From the NCBI GenBank assembly GCA_022448955.1, contig JAKVCU010000067.1:1-64000 (forward strand): DNA of 64,000 nucleotides, written 5' to 3'. The stretch comes from Saprospiraceae bacterium. GTDB lineage: Bacteria; Bacteroidota; Bacteroidia; Chitinophagales; Saprospiraceae. The notes under the pieces are model-generated. The model did no database searches. It saw only the letters and a program-made list of their open reading frames with translations, and was not told where the DNA came from. Each line of letters begins with the position of its first letter. Position 1 is the first letter of the stretch. This document shows, one piece after another, positions 9,600 through 18,930 of this stretch. The position numbers and the translations under genes are program-made.

Positions 9600-11015
9600 A
9601 TGATATATAGATCGTTGTTCAACCGAATGTTAGTTCTTCTGTCTTTACTAGTGTTTTCACAGACTTTGATGGCACAAGAGGCAGCTGTTGACATTGAAGC
9701 AGGGAAAGTCCTTTTCCGTAATAACTGTGCTTCATGTCACAATAAGAACATGAAAGATGATATGACTGGTCCTGCACTCGGAGGTTTAGAAGAGCGCTGG
9801 GCAGACTACCCAAGAGAAGACCTGTACAGTTGGATTCGTAACTCTCAAAAGTTGATAGGTGAAGGGCATCCTCGGGCTACAGAATTGTGGGCAGATTGGG
9901 GTCCAGCTATCATGGGAAATTTCAACCTTAAAGATGATGAAATTGAAAATATCATTGCTTACATCAATGATGTAGTTAATAATCCTGTAGTTGTAGGAGG
10001 ACCTACTGGAGACGGTGATACTGCTGGTGGAGCAGTTGCAGCCACAGATTACACTTCATGGTATATTGTTCTAGCTGTTATTCTTGGTCTTTTAGCCTTA
10101 GTATTGGCACGTATTCTTTCTAATCTGAACTACATGGTTCAAGTGCGCGAAGGCAATGCACCAGCTCGCCGTCAAACGATTGCTGAAATGTTGACAAGTA
10201 AAGGAGTGATTGCTTTTGTACTTTTCGCTTTAGTTGTATTAGGTGGTTATACAACGGTAAATAATGCCATATCCTTAGGTCGTCAACAAGGATATCAACC
10301 AGAACAACCGATCAAGTTTTCTCACGCAACCCACGCTGGCTTACAGAAAATCGATTGTCAGTACTGTCACGATGGTGCTCGTCGTTCTAAGCATTCTGTG
10401 ATCCCTGCTGCAAATACATGTATGAATTGCCACAAGGCAATTAAAGTAGGTTCTCAATATGGAACTGCTGAGTTAACAAAAATTTATGCTTCAATAGGTT
10501 ATGATCCAACTTCTGATAAGTACATCGACAATTACGAGTCTTTATCTCAAGATGAGGTTTCAAAAATTTACAAGAATTGGATTAGCAGTAACCACATCAA
10601 AGAAGGAAAAGAAGGTGATCCTGAAGAGGTAGCTAACGATCAATGGGACGCTATCGTAGAAGCATTGACTGATCCTACAGTAGGTGATAATACAGTACAA
10701 GGTCCAATCGAGTGGGTACGTATTCATAACTTACCTGATCACGCATACTTCAATCACGCTCAGCACGTATCAGTTGGTAAAGTAGAATGTCAGACTTGTC
10801 ATGGTCAAGTTGAAGAAATGGAAGTTGTTGCACAGCATGCTCCATTATCTATGGGATGGTGTATTAATTGTCACCGTCAAACGGAGGTACAGTTCGCAGA
10901 TAATGACTATTACAAGTCTTACGAAAATTACCACAAGGAAATCGCAAACGGTGAAAGAGACAAAGTGACAGTAGAGGATATCGGTGGTTTGGAATGTCAG
11001 AAATGTCACTACTAA
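9600..11015 (+). CDS. actA: Alternative complex III subunit A, multihaem cytochrome c (ActA)
   Basis: 471 residues with a cleavable signal (ending LMAQ, about 25). Six CxxCH haem motifs: 43-47 in an N-terminal monohaem domain, then 253-257, 274-278, 397-401, 421-425 and 466-470 forming the pentahaem part. The two domains are separated by membrane segments near 153-175 and 203-220. ActA passes electrons within the quinol:acceptor oxidoreductase that replaces the bc1 complex. As far as I recall, the added N-terminal monohaem domain is usual for Bacteroidota ActA. First gene of actABCDEF. Confidence 0.9.
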   Translation: MIYRSLFNRMLVLLSLLVFSQTLMAQEAAVDIEAGKVLFRNNCASCHNKNMKDDMTGPALGGLEERWADYPREDLYSWIRNSQKLIGEGHPRATELWADWGPAIMGNFNLKDDEIENIIAYINDVVNNPVVVGGPTGDGDTAGGAVAATDYTSWYIVLAVILGLLALVLARILSNLNYMVQVREGNAPARRQTIAEMLTSKGVIAFVLFALVVLGGYTTVNNAISLGRQQGYQPEQPIKFSHATHAGLQKIDCQYCHDGARRSKHSVIPAANTCMNCHKAIKVGSQYGTAELTKIYASIGYDPTSDKYIDNYESLSQDEVSKIYKNWISSNHIKEGKEGDPEEVANDQWDAIVEALTDPTVGDNTVQGPIEWVRIHNLPDHAYFNHAQHVSVGKVECQTCHGQVEEMEVVAQHAPLSMGWCINCHRQTEVQFADNDYYKSYENYHKEIANGERDKVTVEDIGGLECQKCHY

Positions 11016-11046
11016 AAAGCGATTAGAGAACACTTTTAAAAAAAAT

Positions 11047-11074
11047 TGCAGATGGGATTAAGTTCGCATCTGCA
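11047..11074 (+). promoter_or_regulatory. Intercistronic hairpin between actA and actB
   Basis: Perfect 8-bp stem TGCAGATG / CATCTGCA with a 12-base loop, 13 bases before actB. There is no T-run after it, so an mRNA processing or stability element is more likely than a terminator. Confidence 0.5.
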
Positions 11075-11086
11075 TAAACCATAAAG

Positions 11087-14000
11087 ATGAAAAACAAAAA
11101 GCAAGCAGTTTGGGTTGGAGTAGATCAAATCAAAAATACTCCAGCTTATCAGGAAGCCACAAAGCAAGAATTCAACGAGTTGCCAGTAATCGATCAAATG
11201 GCCGATAGGAAAGCAATGAACGTAGAAACCAACCGTAGAGATTTCTTAAAGTATCTTGGGTTTGGTCTTGGTACTGCAACCATTGCTGCTAGTTGTGAAA
11301 TTCCAGTGAAAAAGGCGATTCCTTATGTAATTAAGCCAGATTCCATAGTTCCTGGTGTTGCTACTTACTACGCATCTACTTTCGTCCAAGGTGGCGACTA
11401 TTGCCCCGTTTTGGTTAAAACTCGCGAAGGTCGTCCAATAAAAATTGAAGGTAATACACTTTCCCCAATTACATTTGGTGGCACATCTGCAAGGGCTCAA
11501 GCAAGTGTATTAAGTTTATATGATACTAGTCGCTTCGAAGGACCTTTTAGCATCGCTGAAGGGAAAGTATCCGAAAAAATGACTTGGGAAGCAACTGACC
11601 AAGCAATCATGAGTAAGCTGAACGCAAGTTCACAAATTCGAATAGTTAGTACGACTATTCTAAGTCCTACCACTAAAAAAGTTATCGCTGATTTCACGGC
11701 GAAATATCCTAATACTAAAGTGATCACTTATGACGCTATGTCATCTTCTGCTATGCTTCAAGCCAATGAAGCTACCTTTGGACAAAAGGTGATACCGAAT
11801 TACCACTTTGACAAAGCAGAGGTCATTGTAAGTTTTGATGCTGATTTCTTAGGAACGTGGATCTCCCCAGAGGAGTATTCTGTTCAATACGTAAAGAATC
11901 GAAAAATAACAGACGTAAAGAAAGCTAAGCTTTCTCGTCATATTCAGGTGGAAAGTCAGATGAGCCTTACGGGTTCAAATGCGGATAATCGTATTCTGGT
12001 TAAGCCATCTGAGCAGGGGGCAGCTATCCTTGCATTATACAATGCATTGGGTGGAAATGCTAGTGGACCAAAACTAGATGCGAAGAAGACAGCTAAAATA
12101 AAAATGATAGCTGATGAGTTGAAAGCTGCAAGCGGCAAAGCACTAGTAGTTTCTGGTTCTAATAGTATGGCAGAGCAGGTACTTGTAAATGCCATCAATG
12201 ACTTACTTGCGAGTTATGGAAATACTATTTCGTTTGCTAATGCTTCTCTACAGCGTCAGGGAATTGATGCTGATATGCAAGCATTGATTAAAGACATGAA
12301 CAGTGGTCGTGTAGATGCAGTATTAATCATGGATGGAGCAAACCCAGCTTATGATCTTCCAAACTCAGATCAATTTATTGCTGGTTTATCTAAAGTTGGT
12401 TTAAAAGTTTCTTTTGCTGCAATTCCAGACGAAACAGTTGTTAATTGTGACTATGTTACGCCTACCAATCATTATCTGGAAAGTTGGGGTGATGCTGAGG
12501 CAAAAAGAGGACAGTACTCTTTAATACAGCCAACTATTGCTCCAATATTTGAAGCAGTTGGAAGAGCTGGTACACGTCAAGCAGAGGCAAGTTTGTTATC
12601 TTGGTCTGGCAATCTTCCTGAAGGTGATCAAGCATATATGACTTACCTAAAGAAACACTGGGAGGAAGTAGTTTTCCCTCAGCAGTCAGAATATACTACA
12701 TTCCAAGTTTTTTGGGATAACGCATTGCATAATGGTGTATTTAATGTTGAAATGGCTAGTGTGGAGCCTGTGTTCCAAGCTGATATAAATACTTATGCTT
12801 CAAAAATTGCTAAACCATCTCCAGAAGGGACATTAGAGATTAGCTTCTTTGAGACTGTGAACATGGGAGCTGGCCAATATGCGAATAACCCATGGTTGAT
12901 GGAAATGCCTGATCCAATTACACGTTGTGTATGGGGTAACTATCTGGCTATTCCGGTAATGTGGGATGGTGGAAATGAATTTTCTTCTTACAAAAACTTA
13001 AATGCTAGCGAATTTTATAGCGAAGCAGATAAGGTAGATGTTGAAATTGAAGGAGTGAAACAAACTGCGACCGTTATTCGTCAGTTTGGCCAAATGAGAG
13101 AAACCTTTGCTTTAGCAGCGGGCTACGGAAGAACCCTTACCGGAGCAGCTGGAAAAGCACTGGGCGAAGATATAGGTGTAAATGTATTTCCTTGGATGTC
13201 AATTGATGAAGATGGAAATACGCAGTATTACGCCAAAGATGTAAGTGTTTCGGATAGAGTAGGGAAAGATTTGGAGTTTGCTTGCGTACAATACCACCAT
13301 ACAATGGGAGTGACGGCAAGAGACGAAAGTGGCGAAGTCGTTAAGGCGGAGAGTGGCGAACCATTAAACGTAGATGAGAAAACTTCAATGACCATTGGTG
13401 CAGGTTATCAAGGGGGATTAGTAAATCGTTCTATCATTTATCAAGATTCTCTAGACCACTTGGACGACTTAGTACACCACATTGAAGAGAAGCGTGCAGA
13501 AGCACAAAAATTAAATAGCAAAGGCCTTTATCCACTCGAAGAATATACAGACAAGTTTTATAGCCAAGGGCATCATTGGGTAATGCATGTTGACTTAAAC
13601 TCTTGTACAGGCTGTGGAGCTTGTCAGGTAGCCTGTGTTGCAGAGAATAATGTTCCTGTGGTTGGTAAGAAAGAAGTACATCGTCATCACGAAATGACTT
13701 GGTTACGCATTGATCGTTACTACTATGGAGATTATGAAAACCCAAATGTAGTTTACCAACCCATGTTATGTCAGCATTGTGATAACGCTCCTTGTGAGAA
13801 TGTTTGTCCAGTAGCTGCAACGAATCACTCTTCAGAAGGTTTGAATCAAATGACCTACAACCGTTGTATCGGTACTCGTTATTGTGCCAACAACTGCCCT
13901 TATAAAGTACGTCGTTTCAACTGGTTAGATTATACCACTGCAGATTTATTCGCTTACAACGAAGATAGGCTAAATGGGGAAGAAATTCCATTTGGTGCAG

Positions 14001-14335
14001 ATAACCTTACACGTATGGTCTTAAACCCAGACGTAACGGTTCGTTCTCGGGGTGTAATTGAAAAGTGTAGCTTCTGCGTACAACGTATTCAAGAAGCAAA
14101 GCTTACTGCTAAGCGAGAAGGTCGTGCCTTAGGAGGCAATGATGTTAAGCCAGCATGTCAAACAGCTTGTGGTACGGGTGCAATTGTTTTTGGTGACCGC
14201 AACGACAAGGATAGTGAGGTGGCTAAGTTAATTGAGAACCCACTGAACTATTTAGTTCTTGAGGAAATCAATGTACAATCTTCTGTTTATTACGCAGCGA
14301 AAGTAAATAACAGAAAAGAGGAATTAGACGCATAA
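11087..14335 (+). CDS. actB: Alternative complex III subunit B, molybdopterin-like/iron-sulfur protein (ActB)
   Basis: 1082 residues, a fusion of a molybdopterin-oxidoreductase-like domain (roughly 90-760) and a four-cluster ferredoxin domain (roughly 835-1060). A Tat-type signal is visible: NRRDFLKYLGFG near residue 50. The ferredoxin part begins with Cys840-x2-Cys843-x2-Cys846-x3-Cys850 and continues with CQHCDNAPCENVC, CIGTRYCANNCPY and CSFC...CQTACG clusters. In characterised ACIII the molybdopterin domain holds no cofactor and the Fe-S clusters take electrons from menaquinol. It is membrane-associated on the periplasmic side. Same operon as actA. Confidence 0.93.
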   Translation: MKNKKQAVWVGVDQIKNTPAYQEATKQEFNELPVIDQMADRKAMNVETNRRDFLKYLGFGLGTATIAASCEIPVKKAIPYVIKPDSIVPGVATYYASTFVQGGDYCPVLVKTREGRPIKIEGNTLSPITFGGTSARAQASVLSLYDTSRFEGPFSIAEGKVSEKMTWEATDQAIMSKLNASSQIRIVSTTILSPTTKKVIADFTAKYPNTKVITYDAMSSSAMLQANEATFGQKVIPNYHFDKAEVIVSFDADFLGTWISPEEYSVQYVKNRKITDVKKAKLSRHIQVESQMSLTGSNADNRILVKPSEQGAAILALYNALGGNASGPKLDAKKTAKIKMIADELKAASGKALVVSGSNSMAEQVLVNAINDLLASYGNTISFANASLQRQGIDADMQALIKDMNSGRVDAVLIMDGANPAYDLPNSDQFIAGLSKVGLKVSFAAIPDETVVNCDYVTPTNHYLESWGDAEAKRGQYSLIQPTIAPIFEAVGRAGTRQAEASLLSWSGNLPEGDQAYMTYLKKHWEEVVFPQQSEYTTFQVFWDNALHNGVFNVEMASVEPVFQADINTYASKIAKPSPEGTLEISFFETVNMGAGQYANNPWLMEMPDPITRCVWGNYLAIPVMWDGGNEFSSYKNLNASEFYSEADKVDVEIEGVKQTATVIRQFGQMRETFALAAGYGRTLTGAAGKALGEDIGVNVFPWMSIDEDGNTQYYAKDVSVSDRVGKDLEFACVQYHHTMGVTARDESGEVVKAESGEPLNVDEKTSMTIGAGYQGGLVNRSIIYQDSLDHLDDLVHHIEEKRAEAQKLNSKGLYPLEEYTDKFYSQGHHWVMHVDLNSCTGCGACQVACVAENNVPVVGKKEVHRHHEMTWLRIDRYYYGDYENPNVVYQPMLCQHCDNAPCENVCPVAATNHSSEGLNQMTYNRCIGTRYCANNCPYKVRRFNWLDYTTADLFAYNEDRLNGEEIPFGADNLTRMVLNPDVTVRSRGVIEKCSFCVQRIQEAKLTAKREGRALGGNDVKPACQTACGTGAIVFGDRNDKDSEVAKLIENPLNYLVLEEINVQSSVYYAAKVNNRKEELDA

Positions 14336-14352
14336 TTATTGAACTATAAATA

Positions 14353-14373
14353 AGCCTGATTTTGTGTCAGGCT
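14353..14373 (+). promoter_or_regulatory. Intercistronic hairpin between actB and actC
   Basis: A 7-bp perfect stem (AGCCTGA / TCAGGCT) with a 7-base loop. It is not followed by a T-run. Together with the actA-actB and coxA-ctaB hairpins it suggests segmental mRNA stability in the operon. Confidence 0.4.
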
Positions 14374-14396
14374 GACAACCATACAAAAAAATAAAT

Positions 14397-15803
14397 ATGA
14401 GTGCAACAGTATCTACGATACGCCAACCATTGATCGAGGGAGGAAAAACGTATCATCAGATTACAGAAGACATTTGTACACCAACGGAGCGCACACCAAG
14501 TACTGCATGGGTTATTGCCTTCTTATTTGCAGTAACAGGCTTGGCGGTTTATGTATTCTGTTTGGCTTGGACGATTTGGAACGGTATTGGTACTTGGGAT
14601 TTGAACCGTACCATCGGTTGGGGTTGGGATATTACCAACTTCGTTTGGTGGGTAGGTATTGGTCACGCCGGGACCCTAATTTCAGCCATTCTTTTACTTT
14701 TCCGCCAGAAATGGCGTACTGGTGTAAACCGTGCTGCTGAGGCGATGACGATCTTTGCCGTAATTTGTGCGGGTCAGTTCCCACTAATCCATATGGGGCG
14801 TCTTTGGTTAGCATTTTTTATCTTTCCTTATCCAAATACAAGAGGACCACTTTGGGTGAACTTTAATTCACCACTGCTTTGGGACGTATTTGCGATCTCT
14901 ACTTACTTCACCGTATCTCTTTTATTCTGGTACACAGGTCTAGTACCTGATTTTGCGACTATTCGGGATAGAGCCAAAGGGATTCGCCGTAAGTTGTATG
15001 ATTTCTTAGCTTTTGGATGGACAGGATCTGCAAAGCATTGGCAACGTTGGGAAAGTTTATCATTAGTGTTAGCTGGCCTAGCTACACCATTGGTACTTTC
15101 TGTTCACACGATTGTATCTTTTGACTTCGCCACTTCCGTAATACCTGGTTGGCATACCACGATCTTCCCACCTTACTTTGTAGCGGGTGCGATTTTCTCT
15201 GGTTTTGCAATGGTACAAACACTGATGTTGTTGACTCGTAAAGTGCTTAATCTAAAAGAATACATCACTCTTGAGCATATTGAGAGTATGAATAAAGTAA
15301 TTTTAGCTACAGGTACAATTGTAGGTGTAGCCTATCTTACAGAGTTATTTATCGCTTGGTACTCCGGTTACATCTATGAGCAGTATGCTTTTTATAATCG
15401 TGTACTTGGGCCTTACTGGTGGTCATACGTAGGTATGATGGCTTGTAATGTGATTTCTCCTCAGGTTTTCTGGGTGAAGAAATGGCGCCGTAGCATTTTT
15501 GTCACCTTCTTCATGTCTATTTTCGTGAATATTGGTATGTGGTTTGAGCGTTTCGTGATTATCGCGACTACGCTTGCGCGTGACTACTTACCATCAAGCT
15601 GGAGTTACTATACACCAACTTGGGTAGAGATAGGATTATTTGTAGGAACACTTGGTTTGTTCTTTACTTTATACTTAATCTTCTCTCGTGTAGCACCTGT
15701 TATCGCGATTGCAGAGGTGAAAAGTATTTTGAAGTCTTCTGGTGATCAGTACGCTGGTCCAAATGCTGCTCATCAACATGCAGCTCATTCAGAAGCTCAT
15801 TAA
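14397..15803 (+). CDS. actC: Alternative complex III subunit C, NrfD-type membrane protein (ActC)
   Basis: 468 residues, polytopic with about ten hydrophobic segments. It resembles NrfD/PsrC quinol-binding membrane anchors: GIGHAGTLISAILLL, then GQFPLIHMGR, and VLSVHTIVSFDFATS. ActC binds menaquinol at the periplasmic side and docks ActB. The C-terminal tail is His-rich (HQHAAHSEAH). Placed between actB and actD as in other Bacteroidota. Confidence 0.93.
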   Translation: MSATVSTIRQPLIEGGKTYHQITEDICTPTERTPSTAWVIAFLFAVTGLAVYVFCLAWTIWNGIGTWDLNRTIGWGWDITNFVWWVGIGHAGTLISAILLLFRQKWRTGVNRAAEAMTIFAVICAGQFPLIHMGRLWLAFFIFPYPNTRGPLWVNFNSPLLWDVFAISTYFTVSLLFWYTGLVPDFATIRDRAKGIRRKLYDFLAFGWTGSAKHWQRWESLSLVLAGLATPLVLSVHTIVSFDFATSVIPGWHTTIFPPYFVAGAIFSGFAMVQTLMLLTRKVLNLKEYITLEHIESMNKVILATGTIVGVAYLTELFIAWYSGYIYEQYAFYNRVLGPYWWSYVGMMACNVISPQVFWVKKWRRSIFVTFFMSIFVNIGMWFERFVIIATTLARDYLPSSWSYYTPTWVEIGLFVGTLGLFFTLYLIFSRVAPVIAIAEVKSILKSSGDQYAGPNAAHQHAAHSEAH

Positions 15804-15857
15804 ACTGCGCTTTTGCGGAATTAAACAAATTGAAAAACATTTCTCAATTATAAGAAA

Positions 15858-16388
15858 ATGAAGAAAGGAGCAAACGAAGTTTTATTCGGTCTTTATGATG
15901 ATGAAGAAATTTTGCTAAAAGCAGTAAAACAGGCAAAAAATGATCATCTAGATATCATGGATGTATACACGCCATTTCCTGTTCACGGCTTAGATCCAAT
16001 TTTAGGATTGTCTGAAAGTCGTTTACACGTTGCTGGTTTCATCTATGGTGCCATTGGGTGTTTATTTGGGTTTTTATTTATGACATGGGTATTTACTCGT
16101 GATTGGCCAATTATTTTTGGTGGAAAGCCTTATTTCTCTGCACCAGCTTTTATTCCAATCACTTTTGAGTTGACTGTATTGTTTGCAGCAGTAGGTATGG
16201 TTGTTACCTTCTACGTGATCTGTGGAATGGGCCCTGGCACTATCAATCCTACTTTAGATGATAGAATCACAGACGATAAATTCTGCATTGCGTTTAATAC
16301 AAATGATGCTAACCAAGATGCTATCGATAGGTTAAAAGGATTCTTTAGTGCAACAGGTGCATCTGAGGTGAATACGAAAACGATTTAA
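15858..16388 (+). CDS. actD: Alternative complex III subunit D (DUF3341, ActD)
   Basis: 176 residues. A soluble N-terminal part of about 60 residues (ending in PFPVHGLDPILGLSESRL, a family hallmark) is followed by two membrane helices (about 56-76 and 98-120) and a C-terminal soluble tail. ActD is a small structural subunit on the cytoplasmic side. Gene order actC-actD-actE is conserved. Confidence 0.9.
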   Translation: MKKGANEVLFGLYDDEEILLKAVKQAKNDHLDIMDVYTPFPVHGLDPILGLSESRLHVAGFIYGAIGCLFGFLFMTWVFTRDWPIIFGGKPYFSAPAFIPITFELTVLFAAVGMVVTFYVICGMGPGTINPTLDDRITDDKFCIAFNTNDANQDAIDRLKGFFSATGASEVNTKTI

Positions 16389-16418
16389 TCAAGAAAGAAG
16401 CTTTTCAAACATAGACGA

Positions 16419-17375
16419 ATGAAAAATATAAGGTTAACTCTAATTACTCTCGTAGCAGCTTTGGTATTGTACTCTTGTGCACCAGCTGAGGGTGATTATC
16501 CAGGGAGTGAATATATGCCCGATATGGGGCACTCGTTAGCAGTAGAAGGAAATGTTTATACTTACTACTATTACAATACTTGGGATAGTGCGAGTGTGAT
16601 TAAATTAAAAGACTTAGCGAATCCAGGTTTGCCAACAAATGGAACGGTACCACGCGGATATGCAGGAATCGGTTTAGCGGATGCAAAACATCATACGGAT
16701 ATGATGAAAGCTTTACGTGGTGAGGATAGAGTGAATTCGATGCCAGTTCCAGTAAATGGTAATGTCCCTTATTACTACGAAGACACGGAAGAGGAACGTA
16801 CACGTGCTATTGCAGAAATTATCGATAATCCTTTCCCGATTACAGCTGATGGCTTAGAAAGGGGAGAAGATTTGTACAATAAGTTCTGTGGAATCTGTCA
16901 TGGAGAAAAAGGAGATGGTTTAGGTTGGTTAGTAGCAGAAGAGAATACCAATGCAAAATACCCAGCTGCACCAGCTAACTTTTTATTAGACGATCACGCT
17001 AATTCTTCTAATGGTCGCTACTATCATGCGATCATGCATGGTAAAAACGTAATGGGAGGTTATTCTGATAAGGTTTCTTACGAAGAAAGATGGCAAATTA
17101 TCCACTGGATTCGTGCATTACAAGCTAAGGATAAAAAAATGGCTTACAACGAAAACGAAAATACACTTAATCCTTTATTTGGAATGCCAAATGTACAATA
17201 CCTTGCCATGATGGGAAGTGCAATTAATCATGATGATGAAACACATACAGAAGGGGAACATCATTCTGATGATGCACATCATTCTGATGAAGCTGGCCAT
17301 GATGATGGGCATCATGAAGAAGATAGTCATCATAATGATGGCGATCATGGGCATGGCGGTTCAGGAGACCACTAA
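16419..17375 (+). CDS. actE: Alternative complex III subunit E, monohaem cytochrome c lipoprotein (ActE)
   Basis: 318 residues. A lipoprotein signal ends in VLYSC (Cys20). One haem motif, CGICH, lies at 157-161, and an axial Met is probably in NVMGGY near 212. ActE is the exit point for electrons from ACIII. The last 48 or so residues are an acidic/His tail with about 14 His (for example GHDDGHHEEDSHHNDGDHG), unusual for a cytochrome and matched by a His-rich loop in ActF. Metal binding or storage is a guess. Confidence 0.9.
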   Translation: MKNIRLTLITLVAALVLYSCAPAEGDYPGSEYMPDMGHSLAVEGNVYTYYYYNTWDSASVIKLKDLANPGLPTNGTVPRGYAGIGLADAKHHTDMMKALRGEDRVNSMPVPVNGNVPYYYEDTEEERTRAIAEIIDNPFPITADGLERGEDLYNKFCGICHGEKGDGLGWLVAEENTNAKYPAAPANFLLDDHANSSNGRYYHAIMHGKNVMGGYSDKVSYEERWQIIHWIRALQAKDKKMAYNENENTLNPLFGMPNVQYLAMMGSAINHDDETHTEGEHHSDDAHHSDEAGHDDGHHEEDSHHNDGDHGHGGSGDH

Positions 17376-17423
17376 GCCAAACAAGATAAAACATTAGCAA
17401 GCTCTTTAAATTGAAGATATATA

Positions 17424-18812
17424 ATGAACCAATTCACATTTGAAGCAAGACAAAAAGCAACCTTAGGAGGATTTATGATTCTAGGTTTGTTGTGTATGGG
17501 ATTGACGGCCATAGGGGATGACGGTCATTACACACGGCTATGGTCAAACTATTTGCATAACTCTGTATTCTTCACAGGCATTGCATTATTCTCCTTATTT
17601 ATTATCTCGGCTTTTACAACAGCTTGGGCTGGTTGGTACAGCCAGTTCAAACGTATTTTCGAAGCATATTCTTTATTCCTTATACCGGGTTTGGTATTGA
17701 TGTTAGTGATTGTCGCAGGACTTTGGGGAGGAATGCATCATCTTTACCATTGGGCTGACCCTAATACACTCGATCCAAATTCAACACATTATGATCCAAT
17801 TCTAGTAGGAAAGTCTTCTTTCTTAAATGCAAATTGGTATACTTTTGGTACACTAGTCTTTATGGCTATCTGGATTTTCTTTGCATGGAAGATGCGTCAA
17901 ATTTCTCTGGATGAGGATACAAACGGAACGACAGACTGGAACCATCACCATAGATTGCGTATCTGGGCAGCAGCCTTCTTGCCAATTGCTGGTTTTACAA
18001 GTGCAGCAGTAGTTTGGCAATGGGTAATGTCAGTAGATTCACACTGGTACTCCACCCTATTTGCATGGTATTGTGGTGCAAGTTGGTTCGTGTCAGCTAT
18101 TGCTCTAGGAATTATGTCTTTAGCATGGTTAAAGTCTAAAGGGTATTACGAGCGTGTAAGCTCAGAACACCTTCATGACTTAGGTAAGTTCTTGTTTGCA
18201 TTCAGTATCTTCTGGACTTACTTATGGTTCTCGCAATTCATGTTGATTTGGTACGGAAATAATGGTGAAGAAACAGTTTATTTCTTTGAAAGAATGAATA
18301 ACTATCCTGTATTATTTTATGGGAACTTAGCTATCAATTTCATTCTACCATTCTTTATCTTGATGCGTAATGATACAAAGCGCAAATATGGTACCTTGAT
18401 TTTCGCTTCTATCCTAGTATTATTTGGCCACTGGCTGGATTTCTTCTTGATGATTAAGCCTGGTGTTTTACATACAAAGCATGAAATGAGCGGCCATCAT
18501 GGTGCTGGTCACGGCGATGCTGGACATCATGGGACAGATCATGCAGCAGACGCAGGCCATCATGTAGCAGATGCTGCTGGGCATGGTGCAGATCACGCTG
18601 CAGATGCAGCTCATGGCGTAGCAGAAACTGCAGCACATCATGCATCATCTGCATTTGAAGCTGGATTCTCTTTACCTGGATTGCTAGAGGTGGGTACTTT
18701 CTTAGGTTTCTTAGCTTTCTTTTTGTATATGTTTTTACATAACTTATCTAAAGCTAATTTAGAACCTAAAAATGAGCCATATTTAGGAGAAAGTTATCAT
18801 CATCACGTATAG
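17424..18812 (+). CDS. actF: Alternative complex III subunit F, membrane protein (ActF)
   Basis: 462 residues, about ten membrane segments, related to ActC. Motifs include HHLYHWADP (105-113), WQWVMSVDSHWYSTLFAWY (198-216) and LFGHWLDFF. Between the last two helices lies a loop of about 57 residues (350-406) with 15 His and many Ala/Asp/Gly, and the extreme C-terminus is YHHHV. ActF is described in other Bacteroidota as a quinol-binding-like membrane subunit. It ends the act genes. A 118-base gap follows before coxB. Confidence 0.92.
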   Translation: MNQFTFEARQKATLGGFMILGLLCMGLTAIGDDGHYTRLWSNYLHNSVFFTGIALFSLFIISAFTTAWAGWYSQFKRIFEAYSLFLIPGLVLMLVIVAGLWGGMHHLYHWADPNTLDPNSTHYDPILVGKSSFLNANWYTFGTLVFMAIWIFFAWKMRQISLDEDTNGTTDWNHHHRLRIWAAAFLPIAGFTSAAVVWQWVMSVDSHWYSTLFAWYCGASWFVSAIALGIMSLAWLKSKGYYERVSSEHLHDLGKFLFAFSIFWTYLWFSQFMLIWYGNNGEETVYFFERMNNYPVLFYGNLAINFILPFFILMRNDTKRKYGTLIFASILVLFGHWLDFFLMIKPGVLHTKHEMSGHHGAGHGDAGHHGTDHAADAGHHVADAAGHGADHAADAAHGVAETAAHHASSAFEAGFSLPGLLEVGTFLGFLAFFLYMFLHNLSKANLEPKNEPYLGESYHHHV

Positions 18813-18930
18813 TTATTTAGATTAATTCTAAACAAATTATGCGTAGTGCACAACTTTACATTCTCTTTGTTTAATGAGTGTAAATTTGCAGAAACACATT
18901 TGATTTAAAATATATTCAATATAAGCTATA

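Noticed and set aside
9600-11015. ActA with an N-terminal monohaem domain in addition to five other haem motifs
   Set aside because: I first took this as a rare fusion, but six-haem ActA with this domain is, as I recall, usual in Bacteroidota, so I do not list it as novel.
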